7,539 bases of DNA from Alphaproteobacteria bacterium (GTDB lineage Bacteria > Pseudomonadota > Alphaproteobacteria > UBA828). The stretch is taken from the NCBI GenBank assembly GCA_022826345.1, contig JAJDVB010000142.1, positions 1 through 7,539 on the forward strand, in the 5' to 3' direction. Made by a program: the position numbers and the translations under genes. Position 1 is the stretch's first letter, and every line of letters begins with the position of its first letter. Shown piece by piece: positions 1-5,684 of this stretch. The notes beneath the pieces are model-generated. The model had not been told where the DNA came from and did not search any database. It worked only from the letters and a program-made list of their open reading frames with translations.

Positions 1-216
1 CTCATCCTCCAGGCGGCGGACGGGACCAGGCGCGAGGAGCCCATCGAGGCGCTGGATACGCTCCGGCTGGAGCTTGACGAGTTCGCCGCCGCCTGCGCCG
101 GGGAGACGCAGTTCACCGTGACGACCGAGGAAGCCGTGCACTGCATCGCCGTCATGGAAGCGCTGGTCGAGGCTGCGGCCAGCGGCCAGTGGGTGCAGGT
201 CGCGGGTAAGGGCTGA
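1..216 (+). CDS. Gfo/Idh/MocA family oxidoreductase, C-terminal fragment
   Basis: This is the last 71 residues of a gene that begins before the window; it reads open in frame 1 to a TGA at 214-216. The visible part has the closing pattern of Gfo/Idh/MocA NAD(P)-dependent sugar or inositol dehydrogenases: an amphipathic helix (LRLELDEFAAAC), a short strand ending in FTVTTEEAVH, then an alanine-rich helix (IAVMEALVEAAASGQW) and a short polar tail. In that family the segment packs against the substrate-binding domain; the NAD-binding Rossmann domain would lie upstream and is not visible. The stop codon is 3 bases before the hydroxyproline epimerase start, so the two genes are almost certainly co-transcribed. 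Substrate cannot be inferred. The family call rests only on this C-terminal signature and is moderately secure. Confidence 0.7.
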   Translation, partial: LILQAADGTRREEPIEALDTLRLELDEFAAACAGETQFTVTTEEAVHCIAVMEALVEAAASGQWVQVAGKG

Positions 217-219
217 GCC

Positions 220-1224
220 ATGAGCGCGCGCCACACCTTCTTCTGCATCGACGGCCACACCTGCGGCAATCCGGTCCGCGTGGTCGCCGGCGGCGGGCCC
301 ACGCTCGCGGGCGCCACCATGAGCGAGCGGCGCCAGCACTTCCTCCGCGACTACGACTGGATCCGCCGGGCGCTGATGTTCGAGCCGCGCGGCCACGATC
401 TGATGTCGGGCTCGGTGCTCTACCCGCCCCTCTCGCAGGATGCCGACCTGGCCATCCTCTTCGTCGAGACCAGCGGCTGCCTGCCCATGTGCGGCCACGG
501 CACCATCGGCACCGTGACCATCGCGCTGGAACACGGCCTCGTCTCGCCCCGCGACGAGGGCTCGCTGGTGCTGGACACGCCGGCCGGCCGCGTGGACGCC
601 CGCTACCGGCGGAACGGCACGCATGTGGACGGCGTGCGCATCACCAACGTGCCGAGTTTTCTGGCGGAGACGGGGATCGCGGTGGAGTGCCCCGGCCTCG
701 GGCCGCTCACGGTGGACATCGCCTATGGCGGCAATTTCTACGCCATCGTCGACCCGCAGCCGGGCTACGAAGGCATGGAGGCGTTCTCGGCGGCCGAGCT
801 GCTGGCGATGAGCCCCGGTCTGCGCGAGGCCTGCAACAGGGTCGTCGAGTGCATTCACCCGGACGATCCCTCCATCGCGGGCGTGAGCCACGTCATGTGG
901 ACCGGCGCGCCGCGCGATGCGAGCGCGCATGCGCGGAACGCCGTCTTCTACGGCTCGGGCGCGCTCGACCGCTCCCCCTGCGGCACCGGCAGCTCGGCCC
1001 GCATGGCGCAGTGGGCGGCCTTGGGAAAGCTCGCGCCCGGCGATGAGTTCGTGCACGAGAGCATCATCGGCAGCCTGTTCCGTTGCCGTGTCGAGGGCGC
1101 GACGAAGGTGGGCAATCACGACGCGATCGTGCCGAGCATCGAGGGCTGGGCGCGCGTCACCGGGCTCAACACCATTTTCGTGGACGAAGCCGATCCCTTC
1201 GCCCACGGTTTTCAGGTGACCTAG
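220..1224 (+). CDS. lhpA: 4-hydroxyproline 2-epimerase (proline racemase family)
   Basis: This 334-residue cytoplasmic protein belongs to the proline racemase family, which interconverts trans-4-hydroxy-L-proline and cis-4-hydroxy-D-proline, the first step of hydroxyproline catabolism. It opens with the hydroxyproline-epimerase signature FFCIDGHTCGNPVR, followed by DWIRRALMFEPRGHD. Two catalytic cysteines are visible: C91 in the MCGHGTIG motif and C254 in DRSPCGTGSS. Having both argues for an epimerase or racemase rather than a trans-3-hydroxyproline dehydratase, where the second cysteine is typically threonine. AYGGNFYAI and the terminal NTIFVDEADPFAHGF also match the 4-hydroxyproline group. 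Length is normal. The ATG at 220 lies 3 bases after the upstream stop, suggesting coupled translation. The usual partner genes (D-hydroxyproline dehydrogenase, deaminase, ketoglutarate semialdehyde dehydrogenase) are not in view. Family call is very secure; exact substrate is inferred. Confidence 0.92.
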   Translation: MSARHTFFCIDGHTCGNPVRVVAGGGPTLAGATMSERRQHFLRDYDWIRRALMFEPRGHDLMSGSVLYPPLSQDADLAILFVETSGCLPMCGHGTIGTVTIALEHGLVSPRDEGSLVLDTPAGRVDARYRRNGTHVDGVRITNVPSFLAETGIAVECPGLGPLTVDIAYGGNFYAIVDPQPGYEGMEAFSAAELLAMSPGLREACNRVVECIHPDDPSIAGVSHVMWTGAPRDASAHARNAVFYGSGALDRSPCGTGSSARMAQWAALGKLAPGDEFVHESIIGSLFRCRVEGATKVGNHDAIVPSIEGWARVTGLNTIFVDEADPFAHGFQVT

Positions 1225-1244
1225 ATCGGCGCGGCCCGCTCGTA

Positions 1245-1285
1245 GTGACAGGTTATATCAAATATGAGAAATCAATATTGGACGG
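1245..1285. promoter_or_regulatory. AT-rich intergenic patch, possible promoter
   Basis: The 185-base gap between the epimerase and the spondin-domain gene (1225-1409) contains the only clearly AT-rich stretch of the window. It starts with GTGACA at 1245-1250, five of six matches to a sigma-70 -35 box, and continues through ATAT-rich sequence to AATATT at 1274-1279. A small inverted repeat (AATAT at 1261-1265, ATATT at 1275-1279) lies inside. No -10 box at standard spacing is convincing; the best candidate (1267-1272) matches only three of six. A promoter for the secreted-protein pair is plausible here because the functional theme changes across this gap, but this is inference. Confidence 0.28.
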
Positions 1286-1392
1286 TATGCGCACAGCCGG
1301 GCAGTGTTGGACCGTTTGGCTGGGTGCCGCGATGGAAAGCGGCACCTCCTTGGCGGATGGGGCATGTCGGCACAGCGTGGACGACGCGCGTC

Positions 1393-1399
1393 AGGGGAG
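1393..1399 (+). promoter_or_regulatory. Ribosome binding site that fixes the spondin gene start
   Basis: AGGGGAG sits 10 bases before the ATG at 1410, with a second purine run (AGGGA, 1402-1406) nearer to it. This supports the 1410 start over the long in-frame open extension reaching back to 1083, which overlaps the epimerase gene and has no signal-peptide character. Confidence 0.65.
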
Positions 1400-1409
1400 A
1401 CAGGGAAAC

Positions 1410-2165
1410 ATGACCAGCTCCGCCAATCGGAAGCCGCGACGCGCTCATTGCGTGCTCGTGCACTGCATCGCGCCAGCCGTCGCCGTGCTTCTCACCGGAA
1501 CGCTTGGCTTGGGGTGCGCGGCTTACGGCGATGCGTCGGACGATGTGTCGCCCAGTCCGCAGACGAGCGCCTCCGACCCCGGCGCCTCGGCGACCTATAC
1601 CGTCACGTACACGGGCATGTGGACCGCGGCTGCTACGCCCGGGGGCGTTCCCGACAGTGCGCACTTCTCGCCGCTGATCGGCGGCGTCCACAATGCCGAC
1701 GTGGCGTTCCTGGAGGCCGGCGGTACGGCCACGGCAGGCATCGAAGCCATGGCGGAGCGCGGACGCACCGCCGCCTTGTCTGAAGAAATCAAAGCGGCCG
1801 GTGCGAATGCGCTGAGCGTGCTGCGCAAGGACTCGGGCTCCGGCGCGACGGAGGCCTCGACATTCGAATCAGTCGTGCTCACTGCCGACCATCCCCGGAT
1901 CACCTTGCTCTCGATGATCGCGCCGAGCCCGGATTGGTTCGTCGGCGTCTTCGGCCTCTCCCTGCTCGATGCCGAGGGCGGCTGGATCGAGGCGCTGACG
2001 GTGGACCTCCACCCCTGGGATGCCGGGACCGAGGAGGGGGAGGAGTTCTCGTTCGACAACGCAGCGACCGTGCCGCAGGGCACCATCACCAGCCTCCAGG
2101 CTCAGGGTAGGTTCTCGGAGTCGCCCATGGCGACGCTGACCTTCACCCTCCAGTCGGCCGAATAG
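1410..2165 (+). CDS. Secreted spondin domain (Spondin_N) protein
   Basis: The 251-residue product starts with a basic stretch (RKPRR, residues 7-11) and a hydrophobic segment (about 14-36), a signal peptide for export to the periplasm or beyond. A cysteine (C36) follows GLG, but glycine at -3 makes this a poor lipobox, so lipidation is doubtful. A Ser/Pro/Asp/Ala-rich linker (about 41-61) leads into a spondin N-terminal domain (about 63-250). It begins YTVTYTGMW and carries two strong family motifs, SPDWFVGV (173-180) and DLHPWDAGT (199-207), followed by a TVPQGTI stretch. In eukaryotes this fold occurs in F-spondin and reelin, where it mediates extracellular interaction; in bacteria its function is unknown. 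The DUF4168 gene begins one base after the stop, so the two probably form one transcript. Family call is strong; role is open. Confidence 0.87.
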   Translation: MTSSANRKPRRAHCVLVHCIAPAVAVLLTGTLGLGCAAYGDASDDVSPSPQTSASDPGASATYTVTYTGMWTAAATPGGVPDSAHFSPLIGGVHNADVAFLEAGGTATAGIEAMAERGRTAALSEEIKAAGANALSVLRKDSGSGATEASTFESVVLTADHPRITLLSMIAPSPDWFVGVFGLSLLDAEGGWIEALTVDLHPWDAGTEEGEEFSFDNAATVPQGTITSLQAQGRFSESPMATLTFTLQSAE

Positions 2166-2166
2166 G

Positions 2167-2625
2167 GTGATCGGAACCCCCTCAGCGGCACTCCGACATA
2201 GCGGCGCAACCGCCGCCGGGAATGCGCACAAGCATACCCTGAAGCGCCGCACGCCGCCGCTCGCCGCCCTGTTGTTCGCGATGGTCTTCGCCGCGGCGAC
2301 GCTCGTGCAGGGTCCGCGCGCGGCTGCGGACGAGTACAGCGATACCATGCTCGAAGCCTTCGCCTCCGCCGCCATCGAGGTCAGCAGAAGGATCGAGGCC
2401 TGGCGGCCTCTCATCGAAGACACGGCCGACGAGGATGAGCGCGCAGCCCTGATCGAAGAGGCGCAGGCCGACCTCGCCCGCGCCATCGAAGAAACGGAAG
2501 GCATCGACGAGGACGAGTACTACGCCATCTACGAGGCTGCGCGGGAAGACGAGGCGCTGCGCAATCGAATAAACGAGATCCTCTCTGCCCACTTGCAACG
2601 CCCGCAAGTCCCTCGCGCCGAATGA
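2167..2625 (+). CDS. Exported DUF4168-type acidic helical protein
   Basis: The 152-residue product is given from the GTG at 2167, directly behind the spondin stop. The first 24 residues look atypical. KRRTPP (26-31) and a hydrophobic stretch (32-49) form a classic signal peptide, with likely cleavage after PRAAA (residue 54). The in-frame CTG codon at 2239 would give a perfectly ordinary signal peptide, so the true start is uncertain. The mature part is strongly acidic and helical: an AFASAAIEVSRRIEAW helix, an acidic turn with DEDER, a second helix ending in ARAIEETEG, then DEDEYYAIYEAAREDEALRNRI. This order and the closing 'Y-x-x-I-x-x-A-x-x-D-x-x-L-x-x-R' pattern match the DUF4168 family, small exported proteins of unknown function common in cyanobacteria and proteobacteria. 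It is probably periplasmic. Domain recognition is from memory and fairly confident. Confidence 0.78.
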   Translation: MIGTPSAALRHSGATAAGNAHKHTLKRRTPPLAALLFAMVFAAATLVQGPRAAADEYSDTMLEAFASAAIEVSRRIEAWRPLIEDTADEDERAALIEEAQADLARAIEETEGIDEDEYYAIYEAAREDEALRNRINEILSAHLQRPQVPRAE

Positions 2626-2650
2626 CCGCCCATCGAGGAACGGAAGGTCG

Positions 2651-3817
2651 ATGAAGATCAGGAGTATCACGGCTCGCTGGGTGCATGTGCCGATCCCCAA
2701 GGCGCAGCAGCACAAGAGCGATCTCGGCGTCGCCGATTTCTTCGACGCCACGATCGTGCGGGTCGAGACCGAATGCGGCCTCGTGGGCTGGGGCGAGGCG
2801 AAGGCCTCGGTCGGCAGCATGGGCAACAACGCGGCGATGGCCGCACTGATCAACCGCGACTTGGGCCCGGCGCTGATTGGCGAGGACCCGCGCAACCCGC
2901 GCCGGCTGTGGGAGATCGGCTACAACGGCAGCCGCGCCCACTTCGCGCTGACACGCGGCCAGGCCTTCCCAGTGCTGGATCGCCGCGGCAGCCGGATCAG
3001 CGCCATCGGCGCCATCGACATGGCCTGCTGGGACATCCTGGGCCGCTCCCTGGATGTGCCGGTGTGGCAGCTGCTCGGCGGCAAGTGCCGGGATGCCATG
3101 CCGGCCTACGCCTCCGGCGGCTGGGCGCCGGCCGAGGCCATCGGCGCACAACTGGAAGGCTACATCGCGCGCGGCGGCTTCGGCGCGGTGAAGATGCGGG
3201 TCGGCGCGGGCGACGGCGACGTCATCACCTCGGTGCGCCGGGTGCGGGCCGCGCGTGCTCATCTGGGTTGCGACATCCAGATCATGGTGGACTCGCACGG
3301 CACGTTTTCGGTCAAGGAGGCGCTCCGCTTCGTGCGCTTGGTGGAGGGCTGCGGCCTCGCCTGGTTCGAGGAGCCGGTGAATGTCGATGATCGAGCCGGC
3401 ATGGCGACCGTGCGGGCCGCGAGCGACATCCCCATCGCCGCCGGGGAGAGCGAGTTCACCCGCTTCGATTTCCGCGATCTGCTGGAGCATCAGGCCGTGG
3501 ACTACTTCCAGCCCGATCTCGCCATTGCTGGCGGCATCACCGAGGCCATGCAGATCGCGGCGCTGGCCGAGAGTCACGGCATCAAGCTCGCGCCCCACCT
3601 ATGGGGCGGCGCGCTCAACTTCGCCGCCGGGCTCCAGGTCATGGCCGCCTCGCCCGCAGCGGTCATTGCCGAGTACTCCCTCGGCGCCAACCCGCTGCTC
3701 CACGATCTCGCCGAGGAGAGCTTCGAGGTGGTGGACGGCATGATCGCCATTCCCGATCGCCCCGGCCTCGGTGTCACGATCGACGAAGAGTTTCTCACGG
3801 CCCATACCGTCGATTAG
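2651..3817 (+). CDS. Mandelate racemase/muconate lactonizing enzyme family protein (enolase superfamily)
   Basis: The 388-residue enzyme has the two-part enolase-superfamily build: an N-terminal capping domain (about 1-130, including GLVGWGEA) and a TIM-like barrel. These enzymes bind Mg2+ and abstract the proton alpha to a carboxylate. Metal ligands are D214 (VDSHG), a glutamate of FEEP (E240/E241) and E266 (AAGES). D289 (QPDLAIAGG) and H316 (APHLWGG) form the Asp/His dyad typical of the mandelate racemase subgroup. The lysine motif on the second barrel strand is K181-M-R183, so the second lysine of the usual KxK is arginine. H216, two residues after the first metal ligand, recalls galactonate and mannonate dehydratases. 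A sugar-acid or hydroxy-acid dehydratase is likely, but the substrate cannot be named. The start is supported by GGAAGG at 2642-2647. The protein is full length with no break. Confidence 0.9.
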   Translation: MKIRSITARWVHVPIPKAQQHKSDLGVADFFDATIVRVETECGLVGWGEAKASVGSMGNNAAMAALINRDLGPALIGEDPRNPRRLWEIGYNGSRAHFALTRGQAFPVLDRRGSRISAIGAIDMACWDILGRSLDVPVWQLLGGKCRDAMPAYASGGWAPAEAIGAQLEGYIARGGFGAVKMRVGAGDGDVITSVRRVRAARAHLGCDIQIMVDSHGTFSVKEALRFVRLVEGCGLAWFEEPVNVDDRAGMATVRAASDIPIAAGESEFTRFDFRDLLEHQAVDYFQPDLAIAGGITEAMQIAALAESHGIKLAPHLWGGALNFAAGLQVMAASPAAVIAEYSLGANPLLHDLAEESFEVVDGMIAIPDRPGLGVTIDEEFLTAHTVD

Positions 3818-3861
3818 CCCGCGCGACATCGCCCTCTTCTGGGATTCGCCAGCCGTCCGGC

Positions 3862-3883
3862 TATGATGCGCGGCCGGCCGCGC
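3862..3883 (+). promoter_or_regulatory. Candidate -10 box abutting a perfect 16-base palindrome
   Basis: In the 105-base gap before the carboxymuconolactone decarboxylase-like gene, TATGAT (3862-3867, five of six matches to a sigma-70 -10 box) is followed at once by the perfect inverted repeat GCGCGGCCGGCCGCGC (3868-3883). No convincing -35 hexamer is found at 16-18 bases. The palindrome lies about 40 bases before the start codon, so it could be an operator at the transcription start or a 5' leader hairpin. GC richness makes palindromes of this composition easier to obtain by chance, so confidence is low. Confidence 0.35.
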
Positions 3884-3922
3884 CGGGCGCGGTCCCACCC
3901 GCCATTCAGGAGAGACGCCGCC

Positions 3923-4312
3923 ATGCCCAACGAGATGTACGAAAAAGGCCTGCAAATCCGGCGCGAGGTGCTGGGCTCGGAGTATGTGGACCGCGCCATC
4001 GGCAGCGCCGACGACTTCAACAAGGAATTCCAGGAGATTCTGACCGAGTACTGCTGGGGTGCGGTGTGGGGCCGGCCGGGGCTGAGCCGCAAGCAGCGCA
4101 GCCTTAACAACATTTGCATGCTCTCGGCGCTCGGCCGCAATCACGAGCTTGAGCTTCATCTCAAGGGGGCGCTCACCAACGGGGTCACCGTCGACGAGAT
4201 CAAGGAGACGCTGATCCAGGTCGCCGTCTATTGCGGCGCGCCGGCGGCGGTCGAAGGCTTCCGCATCGCGCGCCGCGTCGTGGACGAGCACCGCAAGGCG
4301 GAGGCCGGCTGA
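3923..4312 (+). CDS. Carboxymuconolactone decarboxylase (PcaC-like) family protein
   Basis: The 129-residue all-helical protein closely follows the 4-carboxymuconolactone decarboxylase pattern: GLQIRREVLG (9-18), VDRAI (22-26), DFNKEFQE (31-38), the EYCWGAVWGRPGL core (42-54), HLKGALTNGVT (79-89), and EIKETLIQVAVYCGAPAA (92-109). H79 corresponds to the conserved active-site histidine of the family. True PcaC removes CO2 from 4-carboxymuconolactone in the beta-ketoadipate pathway, but no other pca gene is visible and residues 1-20 and 110-129 are only family-like. A paralogue acting on another substrate with the overlapping dehydrogenase is at least as likely. The ATG at 3923 is chosen because AGGAGAG lies just upstream (3908-3914) and the family alignment begins there; an in-frame ATG at 3863 would add an Arg/Pro-rich, unrelated stretch. 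The stop overlaps the next start as TGATG. Confidence 0.88.
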   Translation: MPNEMYEKGLQIRREVLGSEYVDRAIGSADDFNKEFQEILTEYCWGAVWGRPGLSRKQRSLNNICMLSALGRNHELELHLKGALTNGVTVDEIKETLIQVAVYCGAPAAVEGFRIARRVVDEHRKAEAG

Positions 4313-5172
4313 TGCCGACCTTGGGTTTCATCGGCCTCGGCAACATGGGCGGTCCCATGGCGCACAATCTCGCTGCTGCCGGTCACGAGGTGGTGTGCTT
4401 CGATGCTGCCGGTACGGAGGCGCTGGCGCCGCCGGGCGCGCCCTGCGCCGACTCGGCAGCGGCGGTGGCGCAGCGGGCCCGCATCGTCTTCCTCTGCCTG
4501 CCCGACGGGCCGGTCGTGCTGCAAGTGGCCCGCGAGATGGCCGGCTGCCCCGACCGCGCGGTCGAGATTGTGGTGGACAGCACCACCGCCGGCATGTCGG
4601 ACGCGCGCGCGGCCCACGGCGTGCTGGCGGAGGCCGGCATCCGCTACGCCGATGCGCCGGTGAGCGGCGGCACCAAGGGCTCGAAGGCCGGCACGCTCGC
4701 CATGATGGTGGCGGCGCCCGACGATCTCTACGCTGAGATCGAGCCCTACATCAGACCGATGGCAGCGAACGCCCGCCATGTCGGCACCGAGCCCGGTCAG
4801 GGCATGGCGATGAAGCTGCTCAACAACTTCCTCTCGGCGACCGCGATGGCGGCGACCAGCGAGGCGGTGGCCTTCGGCGTCTCCCAGGGGCTCGACATGA
4901 TGACGATCCTTGAGACGGTCAACGTCTCCACCGGGCGCAACACCGCGACCGAGGACAAGTTCCCCAACCGCATCGCCACCGGTGCCTTCGACGCGGGCTT
5001 CGCCACCAAGCTCATGGCCAAGGACCTCCGGCTCTACGAGGCGAGCGTCACGGCCGCCGGCGCGCCAGGCCGTCTTGCGGGGCAGCTCCGCGAGATCTGG
5101 GACGGTCTGGAGGCCGCCCGCCCGGACTCCGACTTCACGGAGATCTACAAGCACGTGCGGGACGGTCAATAA
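4312..5172 (+). CDS. NAD(P)-dependent beta-hydroxyacid dehydrogenase (HIBADH/GarR family)
   Basis: The 286-residue cytoplasmic oxidoreductase belongs to the 3-hydroxyisobutyrate dehydrogenase family, which includes tartronate semialdehyde reductase, threonate dehydrogenase and succinic semialdehyde reductases. The N-terminal Rossmann fold opens with GFIGLGNMGGPMA (5-17), followed by FLCLPDG and VDSTTAG. The substrate-binding signature is DAPVSGGTKG with S118-G119-G120. The catalytic lysine is K168 in MAMKLLNN, with N172 four residues on, and the C-terminal helical domain carries the FATKLMAKDLRLYEAS stretch. All key residues are intact and the length is normal. Its ATG shares one base with the upstream stop (TGATG) and has GGAGG at 4300-4304 inside the preceding gene, so the two products are probably made together. 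With a Hyi-type isomerase nearby, a tartronate semialdehyde or related hydroxy-acid substrate is attractive but unproven. Confidence 0.93.
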   Translation: MPTLGFIGLGNMGGPMAHNLAAAGHEVVCFDAAGTEALAPPGAPCADSAAAVAQRARIVFLCLPDGPVVLQVAREMAGCPDRAVEIVVDSTTAGMSDARAAHGVLAEAGIRYADAPVSGGTKGSKAGTLAMMVAAPDDLYAEIEPYIRPMAANARHVGTEPGQGMAMKLLNNFLSATAMAATSEAVAFGVSQGLDMMTILETVNVSTGRNTATEDKFPNRIATGAFDAGFATKLMAKDLRLYEASVTAAGAPGRLAGQLREIWDGLEAARPDSDFTEIYKHVRDGQ

Positions 5173-5210
5173 CGATACCGGCCGGCCGAACAACCCCCAC
5201 CTCACCCTGA

Positions 5211-5238
5211 CCCTCTCCGCCCCCAGGGGCGGAGAGGG
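5211..5238 (+). terminator. Hairpin 1 of the repeat, possible 3' end of the dehydrogenase transcript
   Basis: CCCTCTCCGCCCC (5211-5223) and GGGGCGGAGAGGG (5226-5238) form a perfect 13-base-pair inverted repeat with only two bases between the arms; a real hairpin would open one or two pairs at the tip. It lies 38 bases after the dehydrogenase stop. There is no following T-tract, so it may stabilise the 3' end or act through Rho rather than terminate by itself. Confidence 0.45.
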
Positions 5239-5263
5239 AACGCAGGTTGCAACCGATTGCTCT

Positions 5264-5292
5264 CCCTCTCCTCCCCGCCGGGGAGGGGAGGG
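5264..5292. repeat. Hairpin 2 of the repeat element
   Basis: CCCTCTCCTCCCC (5264-5276) pairs with GGGGAGGGGAGGG (5280-5292) across a three-base loop (GCC), with one T-G wobble in a 13-pair stem. Its arms resemble those of hairpin 1 at 5211, which suggests one composite element rather than two independent terminators. Confidence 0.6.
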
Positions 5293-5378
5293 CCGGGGAG
5301 AGGAGGGGCCCGCTTCGTTCTTCACGTTAGCGGACGGATGGCTTGCCGCACTCCGCCTGGGTGATTAGCCTCGGGCTC

Positions 5379-5672
5379 ATGGAAGACGGGGCGCCCACCC
5401 ACTACGTGGTCGTCGAGGGGCTGGCGGGCGAGGACTCGACCTGGCGCGTCGTCCGGGCCGAAGAGCACGCGCGAGGGCGCAGGCTCTACGCCTTCGTCGG
5501 CACCTGTCAGACCCGCCGGGCGGCTCTTTCCCTCGCCCGCGCGCTTAACGAGAAGCGCGCCGTGGACGAGGAGACGCTGCGCGCCGCGGCCCTGCGAGGG
5601 CAGGCGCTCGCCCCTGGCCGCGCCGACATCGCTCCCGCGCCGGATCCCTACCGGCTCAGGCCCTCCTGTTGA
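5379..5672 (+). CDS. Small uncharacterised protein
   Basis: From the ATG at 5379 this gives 97 residues; in-frame GTG (5361) and TTG (5343) starts would lengthen it slightly, and no start has a clear Shine-Dalgarno, so the start is uncertain. The product is soluble, with no signal peptide or membrane segment. The first half looks like beta strands (THYVVVEGLAG, STWRVVRAEEH, RRLYAFVGTCQTR), then an Arg/Ala-rich helix (RAALSLARALNEKR) and a basic, proline-containing tail. I do not recognise the family. The amino-acid composition and codon-like GC at third positions look like a real gene, and it fills the space between the repeat and the converging hydrolase gene, whose stop is only 12 bases away. 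The function is unknown. Confidence 0.55.
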   Translation: MEDGAPTHYVVVEGLAGEDSTWRVVRAEEHARGRRLYAFVGTCQTRRAALSLARALNEKRAVDEETLRAAALRGQALAPGRADIAPAPDPYRLRPSC

Positions 5673-5684
5673 GGGGCGCGCCGC

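Larger units (their letters stand above)
5199..5308. repeat. Dispersed GC-rich palindromic repeat element
   Basis: Beginning CCTCACCCTGACCCTCTCC just after the dehydrogenase gene, this element has two strong hairpins separated by a perfect 10-base palindrome (GGTTGCAACC, 5245-5254). The opening phrase and the CTCCCC/GGGGAG arms are a common extragenic palindromic repeat in many alpha- and other proteobacterial genomes, where its reverse-strand translation gives spurious SPRPSPPRRGGEGE-like peptides; the same is true here. It has no gene. It may be a transcript 3' end or a mobile palindrome of the REP type. No T-run follows, so it is not a textbook intrinsic terminator. Confidence 0.75.

Noticed and set aside
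1083..1409. In-frame upstream extension of the spondin gene overlapping the epimerase
   Set aside because: It overlaps a well-conserved enzyme, has no ribosome binding site and breaks the signal peptide; the AGGGGAG-led ATG at 1410 is far better.
1510..1530. Lipoprotein lipobox in the spondin signal peptide (cysteine at residue 36)
   Set aside because: Glycine at the -3 position does not fit the usual Leu-rich lipobox, so lipid attachment was not called; export by signal peptidase I is equally possible.
2411..3598. Long reverse frame of about 395 codons opposite the enolase-family gene
   Set aside because: It is the mirror of a gene with intact catalytic residues in GC-rich DNA, and it shows no family motif of its own.
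3863..3922. Earlier ATG for the PcaC-like gene
   Set aside because: The added residues are Arg/Pro-rich and not part of the family; the ATG at 3923 has an AGGAGAG site and matches the usual N-terminus.
5211..5308. Classical intrinsic terminator
   Set aside because: Stems are strong but no run of T residues follows either of them on either strand; kept as a repeat with only possible termination activity.
4228..5325. Long reverse frame opposite the dehydrogenase, rich in Pro/Gly/Glu at its start
   Set aside because: Its N-terminal SPRPSPPRRGGEGE stretch is a translation of the palindromic repeat, and the rest is antisense to a gene with all HIBADH motifs.
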